Assembly: GCA_013373545.1 (NCBI GenBank)
Contig: JABXHQ010000013.1
Coordinates: 1-38,028, forward strand
From: Gammaproteobacteria bacterium
GTDB lineage: Bacteria > Pseudomonadota > Gammaproteobacteria > Enterobacterales > Kangiellaceae
Direction: 5' to 3'
Length of the DNA: 38,028 nucleotides
Position numbers and translations under genes: made by a program. Below are positions 8,076 to 16,287 of the stretch, one piece after another. Under the pieces are notes generated by a model that worked only from the letters and a program-made list of their open reading frames with translations, did no database searches and was not told where the DNA came from. How positions within the stretch are numbered: position 1 is the stretch's first letter; each line of letters opens with the position of its first letter.

Positions 8076-8585
8076 ATGACAGATCAAGTAGAAGTAAAGC
8101 CAGAGGGTATGGCAAACAATGCTCAAGCTCCTGAAGGTGTACAGATTCAGATTCAACGAATTTATACCAAAGACATTTCATTTGAAGCGCCTAATGTTCC
8201 AGAAATCTTTCAAGATCAAGAATTTAAACCAGAAATTAAAATGGAACTTAATAGTCGCTCGCGCAAGTTAGCCGACGACGTTTATGAAGTTGTGCTCAGT
8301 GTAACTTTGACGGCCGCGCACGGTGACAAAACGGGCTTCTTGGTTGAAGTACAACAAGCGGGTATTTTTGGCATTAAAGGGTTAAACGATGCCCAGTTGC
8401 ACCATTTGGTGAGCACTTACTGCCCAGAAACTTTATTCCCATATGTTCGCGAAACTGTTTCTAGCTTGGTAAATAAAGGTGGCTTCCCGCCGATTTACTT
8501 AGCGCCTGTTAGCTTTGAAGCTTTGTTCCGCGCGCAAATGCAACAAGCGCAACAACAAGCTGAAAATAACGCGCCAGCAGAATAG
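8076..8585 (+). CDS. secB: Protein-export chaperone SecB
   Basis: Tetrameric cytoplasmic chaperone that keeps exported precursors unfolded and hands them to SecA. Of 169 residues (E. coli 155), the core is clear: [20 protein letters not shown] (about 27-46), [24 protein letters not shown] and the C-terminal half [20 protein letters not shown] (about 108-127) followed by [17 protein letters not shown]. The extra length is in the N-terminal and Gln/Ala-rich C-terminal extensions. AAGAGAG precedes the ATG. It is followed 11 bases later by gpsA, as in many gammaproteobacteria. The many predicted exported proteins in this window would be potential clients. Confidence 0.97.
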   Translation: MTDQVEVKPEGMANNAQAPEGVQIQIQRIYTKDISFEAPNVPEIFQDQEFKPEIKMELNSRSRKLADDVYEVVLSVTLTAAHGDKTGFLVEVQQAGIFGIKGLNDAQLHHLVSTYCPETLFPYVRETVSSLVNKGGFPPIYLAPVSFEALFRAQMQQAQQQAENNAPAE

Positions 8586-8596
8586 TTCCAAGTTCT

Positions 8597-9613
8597 ATGA
8601 GTGCTCCAGAGCAGTTCTCGCCAATCGCCGTACTCGGCGCCGGTTCATTTGGAACTGCTTTGGCTATTCTCCTCGCGGGAAACGGCAATCCGACGCGCTT
8701 GTGGGCGCGCGATGACAAACAAGTTGCGATCATGCGACAAGAGCGCTGTAACGCGCACTACCTACCCGATGCCCCTTTTCCCTCTACCCTAGAGGTAACC
8801 GCTGATTTAGCCAGTGCGGTTAGCGGTGTGCGTGATATCTTAATTGTAACCCCCAGTGGCGCTTTCGCTGACACTTTAGCTAGCTTAAAGCCGCTGGTTT
8901 CAAGCGATGTCAGGTTGGTTTGGGCGTGTAAGGGGTTAGAGCCAGGTACCGGCCGCTTTATGCATGAACTGGTGGCGGACGAGTTTGGTCCGACGACCCC
9001 TATGGCGGTACTTTCCGGGCCGACTTTCGCTAAAGAGCTCGCCACAGCCATGCCGACCGCCATTACCTTGGCGTCAAATAATGAAGAACTTTCTGCGGAC
9101 ATGACTGAGCGTTTAGTTAACAGTGCGTTTCGGGTTTATACCAGCTGCGATTTAGTGGGTGTGCAAATTGGCGGAGCATTGAAAAATGTTGTGGCCGTAG
9201 GCGCCGGTATCGCCGATGGTATGGGATTTGGTGCGAATGCTCGCACGGCTTTGATTACTCGTGGTTTAGCCGAAATTCAGCGCTTGGGACTTAAACTTGG
9301 TGGTAAACCGGAGACATTTCAAGGAATGGCTGGGTTGGGTGATCTCATTTTAACCTGTACCGATGACCAATCACGTAACCGTCGTTTTGGACTGGCCTTG
9401 GGTCGAGGTATACCGGTGGAACAAGCCATTGCTGAAATTGGTCAGGTTGTGGAAGGTGCGAAAAATGCGCATCAAGCTGTACTCTTGGCAAAGAAGCATC
9501 AAGTCGACATGCCCATCTCGAATGCGATTTTTAAAATCGTTCATGAGGGCGCCGATCCGGTTGAGCAAGCCTATCAGTTGTTAGGGCGCGATTTGAAAGA
9601 GGAAGGACAGTAA
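8597..9613 (+). CDS. gpsA: NAD(P)+-dependent glycerol-3-phosphate dehydrogenase
   Basis: Reduces dihydroxyacetone phosphate to sn-glycerol-3-phosphate, the backbone for phospholipids. Length 338 (E. coli 339). The N-terminal Rossmann motif VLGAGSFGTALA is at residues 12-23. LSGPTFAKELA (about 139-149) and GALKNVVAVGAGIADG (about 190-205) are the substrate/catalytic stretches, including the conserved Lys. GLGDLILTCTDDQSRNRRFG (about 247-266) is the helical C-terminal domain signature. It lies immediately after secB and its stop overlaps the start of the next small gene by one base (TAATG). No truncation or unusual feature. Confidence 0.97.
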   Translation: MSAPEQFSPIAVLGAGSFGTALAILLAGNGNPTRLWARDDKQVAIMRQERCNAHYLPDAPFPSTLEVTADLASAVSGVRDILIVTPSGAFADTLASLKPLVSSDVRLVWACKGLEPGTGRFMHELVADEFGPTTPMAVLSGPTFAKELATAMPTAITLASNNEELSADMTERLVNSAFRVYTSCDLVGVQIGGALKNVVAVGAGIADGMGFGANARTALITRGLAEIQRLGLKLGGKPETFQGMAGLGDLILTCTDDQSRNRRFGLALGRGIPVEQAIAEIGQVVEGAKNAHQAVLLAKKHQVDMPISNAIFKIVHEGADPVEQAYQLLGRDLKEEGQ

Positions 9614-9930
9614 TGCAATATGTATTTTCGATTATACTGGCGGTTGCTGCCGCTGTTGCAGGCTATTTCTATGGGTTACAGCAAGGTCAAACCAAAGCCG
9701 CCATCCAATCTCAATCCTTGTTAAACAGTCACCGGGTACAAGTGCTCGGTGAGAACATTCAGTATTTAACCTTACTACAGCAGCAAAAGTCACCTGAGCT
9801 CGAGCAATTACTCAAAGCTCGCTTGGTGGCGCAGAAAGTGCAATTGGAAAGTGACAGCCAAGCTTTGCATGATGCTGTGGTGAAGCGCTCGGTTGATACC
9901 GTAAACGAACTTCTCAAGCAGGCACAATAG
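9613..9930 (+). CDS. Small membrane-anchored coiled-coil protein
   Basis: No recognised family. The 105-residue product has one N-terminal hydrophobic helix (VFSIILAVAAAVAGYFYGLQ, residues 4-23). A charged, Gln/Leu-rich segment predicted to be largely helical or coiled coil follows (LLQQQKSPELEQLLKARLVA and KRSVDTVNELLKQ). Its ATG overlaps the gpsA stop by one base (TAATG), so it is probably translated by coupling with gpsA. This favours a real gene despite its size. The topology suggests an inner-membrane anchor with a single soluble helix bundle; function is unknown. Confidence 0.7.
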   Translation: MQYVFSIILAVAAAVAGYFYGLQQGQTKAAIQSQSLLNSHRVQVLGENIQYLTLLQQQKSPELEQLLKARLVAQKVQLESDSQALHDAVVKRSVDTVNELLKQAQ

Positions 9931-10014
9931 CGGCTAAAACTATGTCCTCGTGACTTTCGCATTTGAATTATTCGTCTAGACTAAGATAAAAGAAATTAGA
10001 TGAAATAAACCTAA

Positions 10015-12330
10015 GTGCGAAATGTTTTACTATCCTTTCTCCTCGGACTAACAGCGACACTAGCTTATGCTGGAAAGCTTGAGCTTGATGCTGCCATGGC
10101 TTATCAAGTCGGCGATCGGTTTGCGGTTTTCCCAGCCGAGCAACCCATGTCTTTCGAACAGGCCGCAACAACCCCTGCTACGCAATGGTCTGCGCTGCCA
10201 CCGGGCGGTACGACTTTAGGCGTGATTACGCGTGAACACTGGTTACATTTGAGAGTGCATAACCGCGCCACTGTAAGTAGCTGGGTGTTTACCTTATCGA
10301 ACGCGTCGATGCGTAGTGTTGAAGCTTGGTTGGTGTTTAGCGATGGGCGTAAGTTAAAGCGAGCTCTGGGAGCCGACTTTCCCATTGCTATTAACCGCGA
10401 ACTTTGGGGCCCCAGTGCCAACTTTATGTTTGAGTTAAAGCAAGATGAATCAGTCGATCTTTATCTGCAAGTTAACCACCATGGTGTTTTTGATGTAAGT
10501 TCTACTATTAAGCCCATGCCATTGGCAGCAAAAGATAATGCCTTGCAACTTGGTTGGGATATGTTCTTTTATGGCTTGCTGCTGACATTGTCGATCATTC
10601 AAATATTGTTAATGGTGTTTAACCGCGAGTCGACACACACGTTTTATTTATTGTTCCTAATTTCTGTACAGTTCTTTTTTCTGTTCCTCGATGGCTATTT
10701 GTTTATGTTACTGAATAGTCACATTGAAATGGCTCTGGCAATTGGCCAGTTAAGTCTGGTCGTGGCATCAATGTTTGCATTGCTTTACATGGTTCGCTTT
10801 ATTCATGTGCAACAAATTTCCAAGCCATTAAATTTATTTGTTGGCTGCCTGGTGTTGGTTGATTTGATTTGGATTGTGGCCCGGATTTGGGTCGATCCAG
10901 CGTATTATATTCAAGGCGCAATGGCGTTAATGTTATTTCAAAGCGTTTTAATATTATTGGTGTCTGGATATTTCGGTTGGTTTGCCAGTAATCAATATGC
11001 ACGTTATTTTTTCTTGGCATGGTTGATTTGGTGCGGAGTATGTCTTTATACCATTGTAGGTATTTTTGGTTTAATTGATATCTCTCTTGATAGCCGTTGG
11101 ACAATTTTTAAAGTGGGTATTGTGCTGCACTTTGTTGTCATGAGTTGGTTTAGTTCAGTTCGTTTTTACCAACTGCGTCATGAGCATGAAAAAATTGTCG
11201 CGCGCGACGAAGCAAAATCACGCTTGTTAGCGAAGGTCAGTCATGAGATGCGTACACCGCTAAACGGTATTATTGGTGTCTCTAATATGTTAACTGAGCA
11301 CTTGCCGGATGAAGCGGCACGTAAACTAAATCGAATCATAAAAAGTTGTGGTGCGTCATTACTAAATTTAGTCAATGATCTACTCGAAATGTCCAATCTT
11401 AATTCGCGCGAGTTTATCCTGCAAAAAACCAATGTTGATATTCACGGTTTACTACACGAAACATGGGAATTGGCCAGCGTACAAATGCAAGATAAAAAAT
11501 TGACCGGCGAGCTGATTATTGCCGATGATGTTCCTAACTTTATTATGACGGATGGCGAGCGGGTAAAGCAGGTAGTTGCTAATTTACTTGATAACGCCGT
11601 TAAGTTTACACACCATGGTAATATAAAAATGCTGGTCGAGTGCGAGTCGAATACCTTATTGATCGCGATAAAAGATAGTGGCCGTGGTATTGCTCAAAAA
11701 GACATTAGTCGTTTACTTGAGCCTTTTGAGAAAGTTATGATGAGCGCGCCGGAAAGAGTTGACGGTGCTGGATTAGGATTACATATTTCGAATGAAATAA
11801 TTACCCGTCTTAAAGGGCATATAGCGATTGAATCTGAGCTGAATAAAGGCACATCGATTTATGTCAGCATACCGTTTGAATCTGCTCAATTGAACGCTAC
11901 TTCATTACCCAGTGGTGAAACTATGAAGCAACCTTATCGAGAGTTAAACATCCTTGCTGCCGAAGACAATACAGTAAACTTTCTGGTGTTGAAAAGTATT
12001 ATTAATAAACTTGGGCATAGTTTGCATCATGTAGTTAATGGCCAAGAAGCATTCGAGTATTTTGTCCAACATCATGAAGAAATTGATCTTGTATTAATGG
12101 ACTGTGAAATGCCAGTTTTGGACGGTTACCAGTCGACCAAAATGATTCGTGATTACGAACTCAAAAATAAGTTACCGCGCAAGTTAATTTTGGCGGTAAC
12201 GGCTCATGTTTTTGAAGAACACTTTAATAAAGTGATTGAAATAGGAATGGATGATCAAATTAATAAACCCTATAGCGACCACGACATTTCTGAGGTCATT
12301 GAAAAGTACTTTGGCTCAGGCGCGAGTTAA
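10015..12330 (+). CDS. Hybrid sensor histidine kinase with 7TMR-DISM sensor
   Basis: Membrane two-component sensor of 771 residues. The GTG start is forced by an in-frame TAA directly before it. Signal peptide (1-20, cleavage after AYA); a periplasmic 7TMR-DISM extracellular-type domain (about 25-170); seven hydrophobic segments (about 180-390), the 7TM-DISM unit; HisKA with SHEMRTPLNGIIG (phospho-acceptor His410, codon 11242-11244); HATPase with N box NLLDNAVKF, G1 DSGRGIA and G2 GAGLGLHIS; and a C-terminal receiver (about 645-768) with Asp696 in LMDCEMP and the switch Lys in NKPYS. No HPt domain or DNA-binding regulator is adjacent, so it must signal to a partner elsewhere. The ligand is unknown; DISM domains often resemble carbohydrate-binding modules. 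Confidence 0.93.
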   Translation: MRNVLLSFLLGLTATLAYAGKLELDAAMAYQVGDRFAVFPAEQPMSFEQAATTPATQWSALPPGGTTLGVITREHWLHLRVHNRATVSSWVFTLSNASMRSVEAWLVFSDGRKLKRALGADFPIAINRELWGPSANFMFELKQDESVDLYLQVNHHGVFDVSSTIKPMPLAAKDNALQLGWDMFFYGLLLTLSIIQILLMVFNRESTHTFYLLFLISVQFFFLFLDGYLFMLLNSHIEMALAIGQLSLVVASMFALLYMVRFIHVQQISKPLNLFVGCLVLVDLIWIVARIWVDPAYYIQGAMALMLFQSVLILLVSGYFGWFASNQYARYFFLAWLIWCGVCLYTIVGIFGLIDISLDSRWTIFKVGIVLHFVVMSWFSSVRFYQLRHEHEKIVARDEAKSRLLAKVSHEMRTPLNGIIGVSNMLTEHLPDEAARKLNRIIKSCGASLLNLVNDLLEMSNLNSREFILQKTNVDIHGLLHETWELASVQMQDKKLTGELIIADDVPNFIMTDGERVKQVVANLLDNAVKFTHHGNIKMLVECESNTLLIAIKDSGRGIAQKDISRLLEPFEKVMMSAPERVDGAGLGLHISNEIITRLKGHIAIESELNKGTSIYVSIPFESAQLNATSLPSGETMKQPYRELNILAAEDNTVNFLVLKSIINKLGHSLHHVVNGQEAFEYFVQHHEEIDLVLMDCEMPVLDGYQSTKMIRDYELKNKLPRKLILAVTAHVFEEHFNKVIEIGMDDQINKPYSDHDISEVIEKYFGSGAS

Positions 12331-12334
12331 CCCT

Positions 12335-13528
12335 CTAAGCGGATAGAACGCGGCAAATATACCCTTTGATATATTGAGTTTCGGCAATAGCTGGGTGAAT
12401 CGGATGATCCACTCCTTGGTGGCATTGCTCGATAATTTGTACACGTTTTTCTAAATGGCGACCGGCACTTCTAACTATGTCTAACAACTCGCTTGATTTT
12501 AAGTGCATGGAGCAAGAAGCGGTTAGCAAAATACCATCTCGTTCCAATAGGCGCATGGCGGCTTCATTAATTTTTCGATAGGCATTTAAACCAGCTTTAT
12601 GATCTTTTTTGCGTTTAATAAAAGCTGGCGGGTCAACGATAACAACATCAAACTTCTCGCCATTTTGCTTGAGTTGCTTTAAGGCGGTTAAAGCGTCACC
12701 TTCGATGGTCGTTAACTTATCGTCGCACTGGTTAAGTGTTGCATTGTGTTCCAGTTCATCGAGTGCTTTAGCGGAAATATCTACCGCCCAAAGTTCGCTA
12801 GCTTGATGCTTTAAAGCTTGGATCCCAAACGCTCCAATATAACTAAAAACATCTAAAACGCGCTTGCCTTTTACATATTGGTTAATTTGTTGGCGACTGC
12901 TGCGATGGTCATAGAACCATCCGGTTTTTTGCCCGTCAAAAGGGTGTATTGCAAATTCGGTGTTATTTTCTTCAATAATGACCGAAGCCGGTGTGACTCC
13001 GAAAGCTTGACGGTTTTCTCGGCTGAGCGACTCAGCATCACGAGCATTGCTATCATTGCGCAAAAGAATTGACTGAGGTTTACAGACCTTTTCTAAAGCT
13101 TGGCAAATATCATCAACGTAGCGTTCCATACCCGCCGTGGTGATTTGTACCACAAGATGTTCACCAAATCGGTCGACAATGAGACCAGGTAGTTCGTCGC
13201 CTTCGCCGAATACTAAGCGATAAAATGGCTTGTCGTAGATTCTTTGGCGCAGAGACAGGGCAATATTGAAGCGATGAACAAAAAACGATTTATCAATGGT
13301 CACCTGCGGGTCACGTGATAACAGCCGTGCGCACAACAAATTGTTTGGATTAATATAGCCAATGCCAAGACTCTTGCCGGAATGCTGAACAATTTCTACG
13401 GTTTCGCCACTTGCAAACTGCTTTAACGGCGATTGCTGGGTATCGACTTCGTTACTGTATATCCACAGGTGTCCGCCTTTAATTCGCTTTTCTTCATTCT
13501 TTTTTAGGTATAACTTCGCTAAACTCAT
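12335..13528 (-). CDS. rlmI: 23S rRNA m5C1962 methyltransferase RlmI
   Basis: SAM-dependent methyltransferase expected to modify C1962 of 23S rRNA. I place the start at the ATG at 13528 (MSLAKLYLKK, 397 residues; E. coli 396), because AGAGG lies 4-5 bases upstream; a TTG at 13543 would add five residues. The N-terminal PUA domain (GGHLWIYSNEVD) is followed by a RlmI-type middle domain (FYRLVFGEGDELPGLIVDRF) and the Rossmann methyltransferase core: VLDVFSYIGAFGIQAL, VIVDPPAFIKRKKD, and the catalytic Cys region LLTASCSMHL. It converges on the hybrid kinase with a 4-base gap and is divergent from the GcvR-like gene. Confidence 0.95.
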   Translation of the reverse strand: MSLAKLYLKKNEEKRIKGGHLWIYSNEVDTQQSPLKQFASGETVEIVQHSGKSLGIGYINPNNLLCARLLSRDPQVTIDKSFFVHRFNIALSLRQRIYDKPFYRLVFGEGDELPGLIVDRFGEHLVVQITTAGMERYVDDICQALEKVCKPQSILLRNDSNARDAESLSRENRQAFGVTPASVIIEENNTEFAIHPFDGQKTGWFYDHRSSRQQINQYVKGKRVLDVFSYIGAFGIQALKHQASELWAVDISAKALDELEHNATLNQCDDKLTTIEGDALTALKQLKQNGEKFDVVIVDPPAFIKRKKDHKAGLNAYRKINEAAMRLLERDGILLTASCSMHLKSSELLDIVRSAGRHLEKRVQIIEQCHQGVDHPIHPAIAETQYIKGYICRVLSA

Positions 13529-13590
13529 GGTGCCTCTGCTCAAAACGTTCGCAACGAGGGTATTGTAGCAATCAATATAGGGATAGGACT

Positions 13591-14109
13591 ATGACTGCTA
13601 AGCTTTTAATTTCTGTTTTTGGTGATGATCGGCCTGGTATCGTGCAACGACTATCACAAGTTGTGCGGGATCAAGATGGCAATTGGCTCGAGAGTCACTT
13701 GTCACACCTTGGTGGGAAGTTTGCCGGACTTATCCTCGCGGAATTTCCAGCCACGAAGCTTGATACAGCGTTTGCTGAGCTTAACCAATTGAGTGAGCTG
13801 ACCCTTGATATACGAGCCGAGATTCTTGCCGATGCCCCGCGTGATTATCATAAGTTTGACATTGAGATTGTGGGGAATGACAAAGCGGGTATCGTTAATG
13901 AAATTACTAATGCCTTATCGCGGGTAATGGTGAATGTTGAATCGCTAAACTCTACAATAGAGCCCGCACCGATGAGTGGCGGTGAATTGTTTAAGGCGGC
14001 TATTGTTGCTGCCGCACCATTAGATTTAGATATTGCCGAAATTCAAACCGCGTTGGAGGCGATTGCGGCTGATTTAATGGTCGAAATCAACATGCGATCA
14101 ACACAATAA
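13591..14109 (+). CDS. ACT-domain protein, GcvR-like
   Basis: Two tandem ACT domains make up the whole 172-residue protein. The first begins ISVFGDDRPGIVQRLSQVV (residues 7-25) and the second VGNDKAGIVNEITNALSRV (about 97-115). Each carries the glycine-containing D(R/K)xGIV loop that binds amino-acid ligands. This is the layout of GcvR, the accessory protein that antagonises GcvA in control of the glycine cleavage system, so an amino-acid-responsive regulator is likely. No gcv gene is nearby, so the target cannot be confirmed and I give no symbol. AGGACT precedes the ATG. It is followed 15 bases later by the DUF502 gene. Confidence 0.82.
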   Translation: MTAKLLISVFGDDRPGIVQRLSQVVRDQDGNWLESHLSHLGGKFAGLILAEFPATKLDTAFAELNQLSELTLDIRAEILADAPRDYHKFDIEIVGNDKAGIVNEITNALSRVMVNVESLNSTIEPAPMSGGELFKAAIVAAAPLDLDIAEIQTALEAIAADLMVEINMRSTQ

Positions 14110-14124
14110 TTTAAGGGGATTCGA

Positions 14125-14766
14125 TTGAAATCACGGGCATTTATCAAGCGCTCATTAATCGGTGGCTTATTAGTTATTATGCCACTGGTTATTTTGTACT
14201 TTGTTTTTCGTTGGTTATTTTTTCTGATCACTGACTTAATTCAACCGGCGACGAACTGGATGATTGTGCATTATGCAATGCCAGAGCTGGTGGCAGATTT
14301 GGTAGTGGTTGTGTTGATTTTAGCGCTTTGCTTTGCCATTGGGACGCTCGTTTCGACTAAAGTGGGCCAATGGCTGCATGCTCGGTTTGATCAGTATTTA
14401 GTAAAGTTAGCGCCTGGTTATCGCCTGATCAAAGATATTATTGGCCAGTTTGTTGGCGATCCAGAGTCCTCGCCTTTTGCAAAAGGTGAAGTGGTGCGGG
14501 TGCAATTATTTGGGCGCGACAGCCCAACCACTGTGACTGCGATTACCACTGCGCGCCATCAAAATGGTTGGGTAACGATTTTTATGCCAACTGGGCCTAA
14601 CCCTACGTCGGGCAATATCTATCATGTACCGCCAGAGTTGGTCGAGGTGATTCCTGGAGCAACGGTTGAGTCGATGATGCGATCGATTATCGCTTGTGGT
14701 GCGGGGAGTGACAAATTGTTCGCAGCTGTTGATGCGGCTGCAACGGACAACATGACCGAAAATTGA
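14125..14766 (+). CDS. DUF502 family membrane protein
   Basis: Conserved inner-membrane protein of unknown function (DUF502). The TTG start at 14125 is supported by AAGGGGA at 14113-14119. Two transmembrane helices lie at about residues 10-35 (GGLLVIMPLVILYFVFRWLF) and 53-75 (LVADLVVVVLILALCFAIGT). A soluble domain follows with family landmarks GYRLIKDIIGQFVG, VVRVQLFGRDSPTTVTAI, GWVTIFMPTGPNPTSGNIYH and a closing VESMMRSIIACGAG. Length 213 is usual. It probably shares a transcript with the ACT protein upstream. No catalytic role can be inferred. Confidence 0.9.
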   Translation: MKSRAFIKRSLIGGLLVIMPLVILYFVFRWLFFLITDLIQPATNWMIVHYAMPELVADLVVVVLILALCFAIGTLVSTKVGQWLHARFDQYLVKLAPGYRLIKDIIGQFVGDPESSPFAKGEVVRVQLFGRDSPTTVTAITTARHQNGWVTIFMPTGPNPTSGNIYHVPPELVEVIPGATVESMMRSIIACGAGSDKLFAAVDAAATDNMTEN

Positions 14767-14863
14767 CCGCTATCACAGCCCGAAACATCGCAATCCGTTA
14801 CATTAAGGTCGGATCAAGCGTTGCATTTAGGCAAACTTTTCGATGGTGGTGTAGGATTAAACG

Positions 14864-15562
14864 ATGGAAAATCAGAGTTGGGTCAATAATCCCCGTGGCG
14901 GTATGGTAGAAGACATCATATTAGAGAGTCCGCAACAAGCAACTGAGCTGTTAACACCGCAGCCGGAAGCTTCGCGAGTATTTGAATATGAGTACCATTT
15001 ACAGCCGCGGTTCTCGCCTTTTGAATATCGCTTTCGTCTTTTTGATCGCTGTTTCTTAGAAATCAGTCGCACGCACAAGAGTAAGCGCAACACTAAGGTG
15101 ACCGCGTTTCACGTTGGTTTGCTCGAAGCGAAGCCCCAGCGAATTAAGCGCACCGCTTGGATGATTTTCATTGGAGCATTGGCCACCGGTCTCGCCAGTG
15201 TGATGATGGGTGCTGTGCTACATGACTACCTGTTATCCGCGGGCACCGGGTTATTCAGTGCTTTGTTGTTTAGCGCGCATTATTTTGGTTATCGGGAAAT
15301 GAGCCTATTCCTGTCACGCTCTGGGAAAGCGCCGTTGGTTATTCTTAATCATCGCTGTCGCGATAAAAAAGGCCTTAAGGCTTTTCTAGCCAAGCTGGAA
15401 GACAAAATAAAAACCAATACCTTACCGGCGTCGTCACAGTTTTTTGCTGAAGAAACTCGTTGGCATCGAACGCTTAATCAACAAGGTTGGATTAACGATC
15501 AAGAGTACGATAAAGCGCGCGCGCGAATTTTAAAGCAATTTAACCGCAAAGCGCCGCGATAG
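14864..15562 (+). CDS. Hypothetical membrane protein, convergent with motB
   Basis: No family recognised. The 232-residue protein has a soluble N-terminal part (1-100) with a beta-looking section (FEYEYHLQPRFSPFEYRFRL). A pair of hydrophobic helices follows (about 104-124 AWMIFIGALATGLASVMMGA and 130-150 LSAGTGLFSALLFSAHYFG), then a basic soluble C-terminus. The last 25 residues (GWINDQEYDKARARILKQF) resemble the short SHOCT-type tail found at the ends of other membrane proteins; this is an impression, not a confirmed hit. It ends 2 bases from the motB stop, in convergent orientation. Base composition matches neighbours. Confidence 0.72.
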   Translation: MENQSWVNNPRGGMVEDIILESPQQATELLTPQPEASRVFEYEYHLQPRFSPFEYRFRLFDRCFLEISRTHKSKRNTKVTAFHVGLLEAKPQRIKRTAWMIFIGALATGLASVMMGAVLHDYLLSAGTGLFSALLFSAHYFGYREMSLFLSRSGKAPLVILNHRCRDKKGLKAFLAKLEDKIKTNTLPASSQFFAEETRWHRTLNQQGWINDQEYDKARARILKQFNRKAPR

Positions 15563-15564
15563 TC

Positions 15565-16287
15565 TTATTCGTTGTCTGGCATTCTCAATAACATCGCCAC
15601 CCTGCGGTTTTGCTGTCGTCCTGCTGGTGTATCGTTAGCAGCGCGCGGTTTGGTATCGGCATAACTAATGGCCATCAAGCGGTTGGACGCCATGCCTTGT
15701 TGATTTAAAAAGCGGACAACGCTTGCAGCGCGGGCAGCACCGAGTTCCCAATTGGATGGAAATGCAGTGGTGTTAATCGGCTGATTATCGGTATGGCCTT
15801 CAACTAAAATCGTCCCTGCGGCTAATTCAAAAACGGGTAATAAATTCTGCAACACCTGGCGCCCTTCTGGCTTTAACTCAGCACGCCCGGAATCGAATAA
15901 TAAACGGTCATCGATTTCCAGAGCGATGTACTCATCCTGCAGCGAAAGCGCAATGTCGTCGCGCAATTTCAGCGAATCAAGTACTTGGTGAATGCGCTCT
16001 TGCCAATGTTCTAGCACTAAACTCGAGCGCCCATCCATTTCAATTTGCCGCAGCGGTTCAATCTCGTCGCGTAGCGCCTTTATGGTGGCCTGCTGTTTAT
16101 TGAGCTGCTTTTCATTGTCAATAATTTCGGTACTCGACATCGCGAGCAACACGATAAACATCATGGTCAGCAGAATAAATACGTCCAAATAAGGCAATAA
16201 CCAATGATCGTCATTGTTATGTTTTTTACCCTGAGTCAGGAGCTGCTCTATCGGATGCAGCTTGTGGGCATTCGGAGTCGATTTCAT
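15565..16287 (-). CDS. motB: MotB/PomB-like stator protein with OmpA domain
   Basis: Peptidoglycan-anchored subunit of an ion-driven stator. In 240 residues it has one N-terminal membrane helix with the ion-conducting Asp (LPYLDVFILLTMMFIVLLAM, Asp35), a linker helical segment (about 55-100), and a C-terminal OmpA-like domain (VEGHTDNQPIN at about 160-170; NWELGAARAASVVRFL; RRVAMLL at the end) that binds peptidoglycan. Its start overlaps the stop of motA (four bases, ATGA). Proton versus sodium specificity cannot be settled from sequence alone. No flagellar gene is in the window, so a flagellar role is an inference from the family; a non-flagellar energiser is possible. Confidence 0.88.
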   Translation of the reverse strand: MKSTPNAHKLHPIEQLLTQGKKHNNDDHWLLPYLDVFILLTMMFIVLLAMSSTEIIDNEKQLNKQQATIKALRDEIEPLRQIEMDGRSSLVLEHWQERIHQVLDSLKLRDDIALSLQDEYIALEIDDRLLFDSGRAELKPEGRQVLQNLLPVFELAAGTILVEGHTDNQPINTTAFPSNWELGAARAASVVRFLNQQGMASNRLMAISYADTKPRAANDTPAGRQQNRRVAMLLRMPDNE

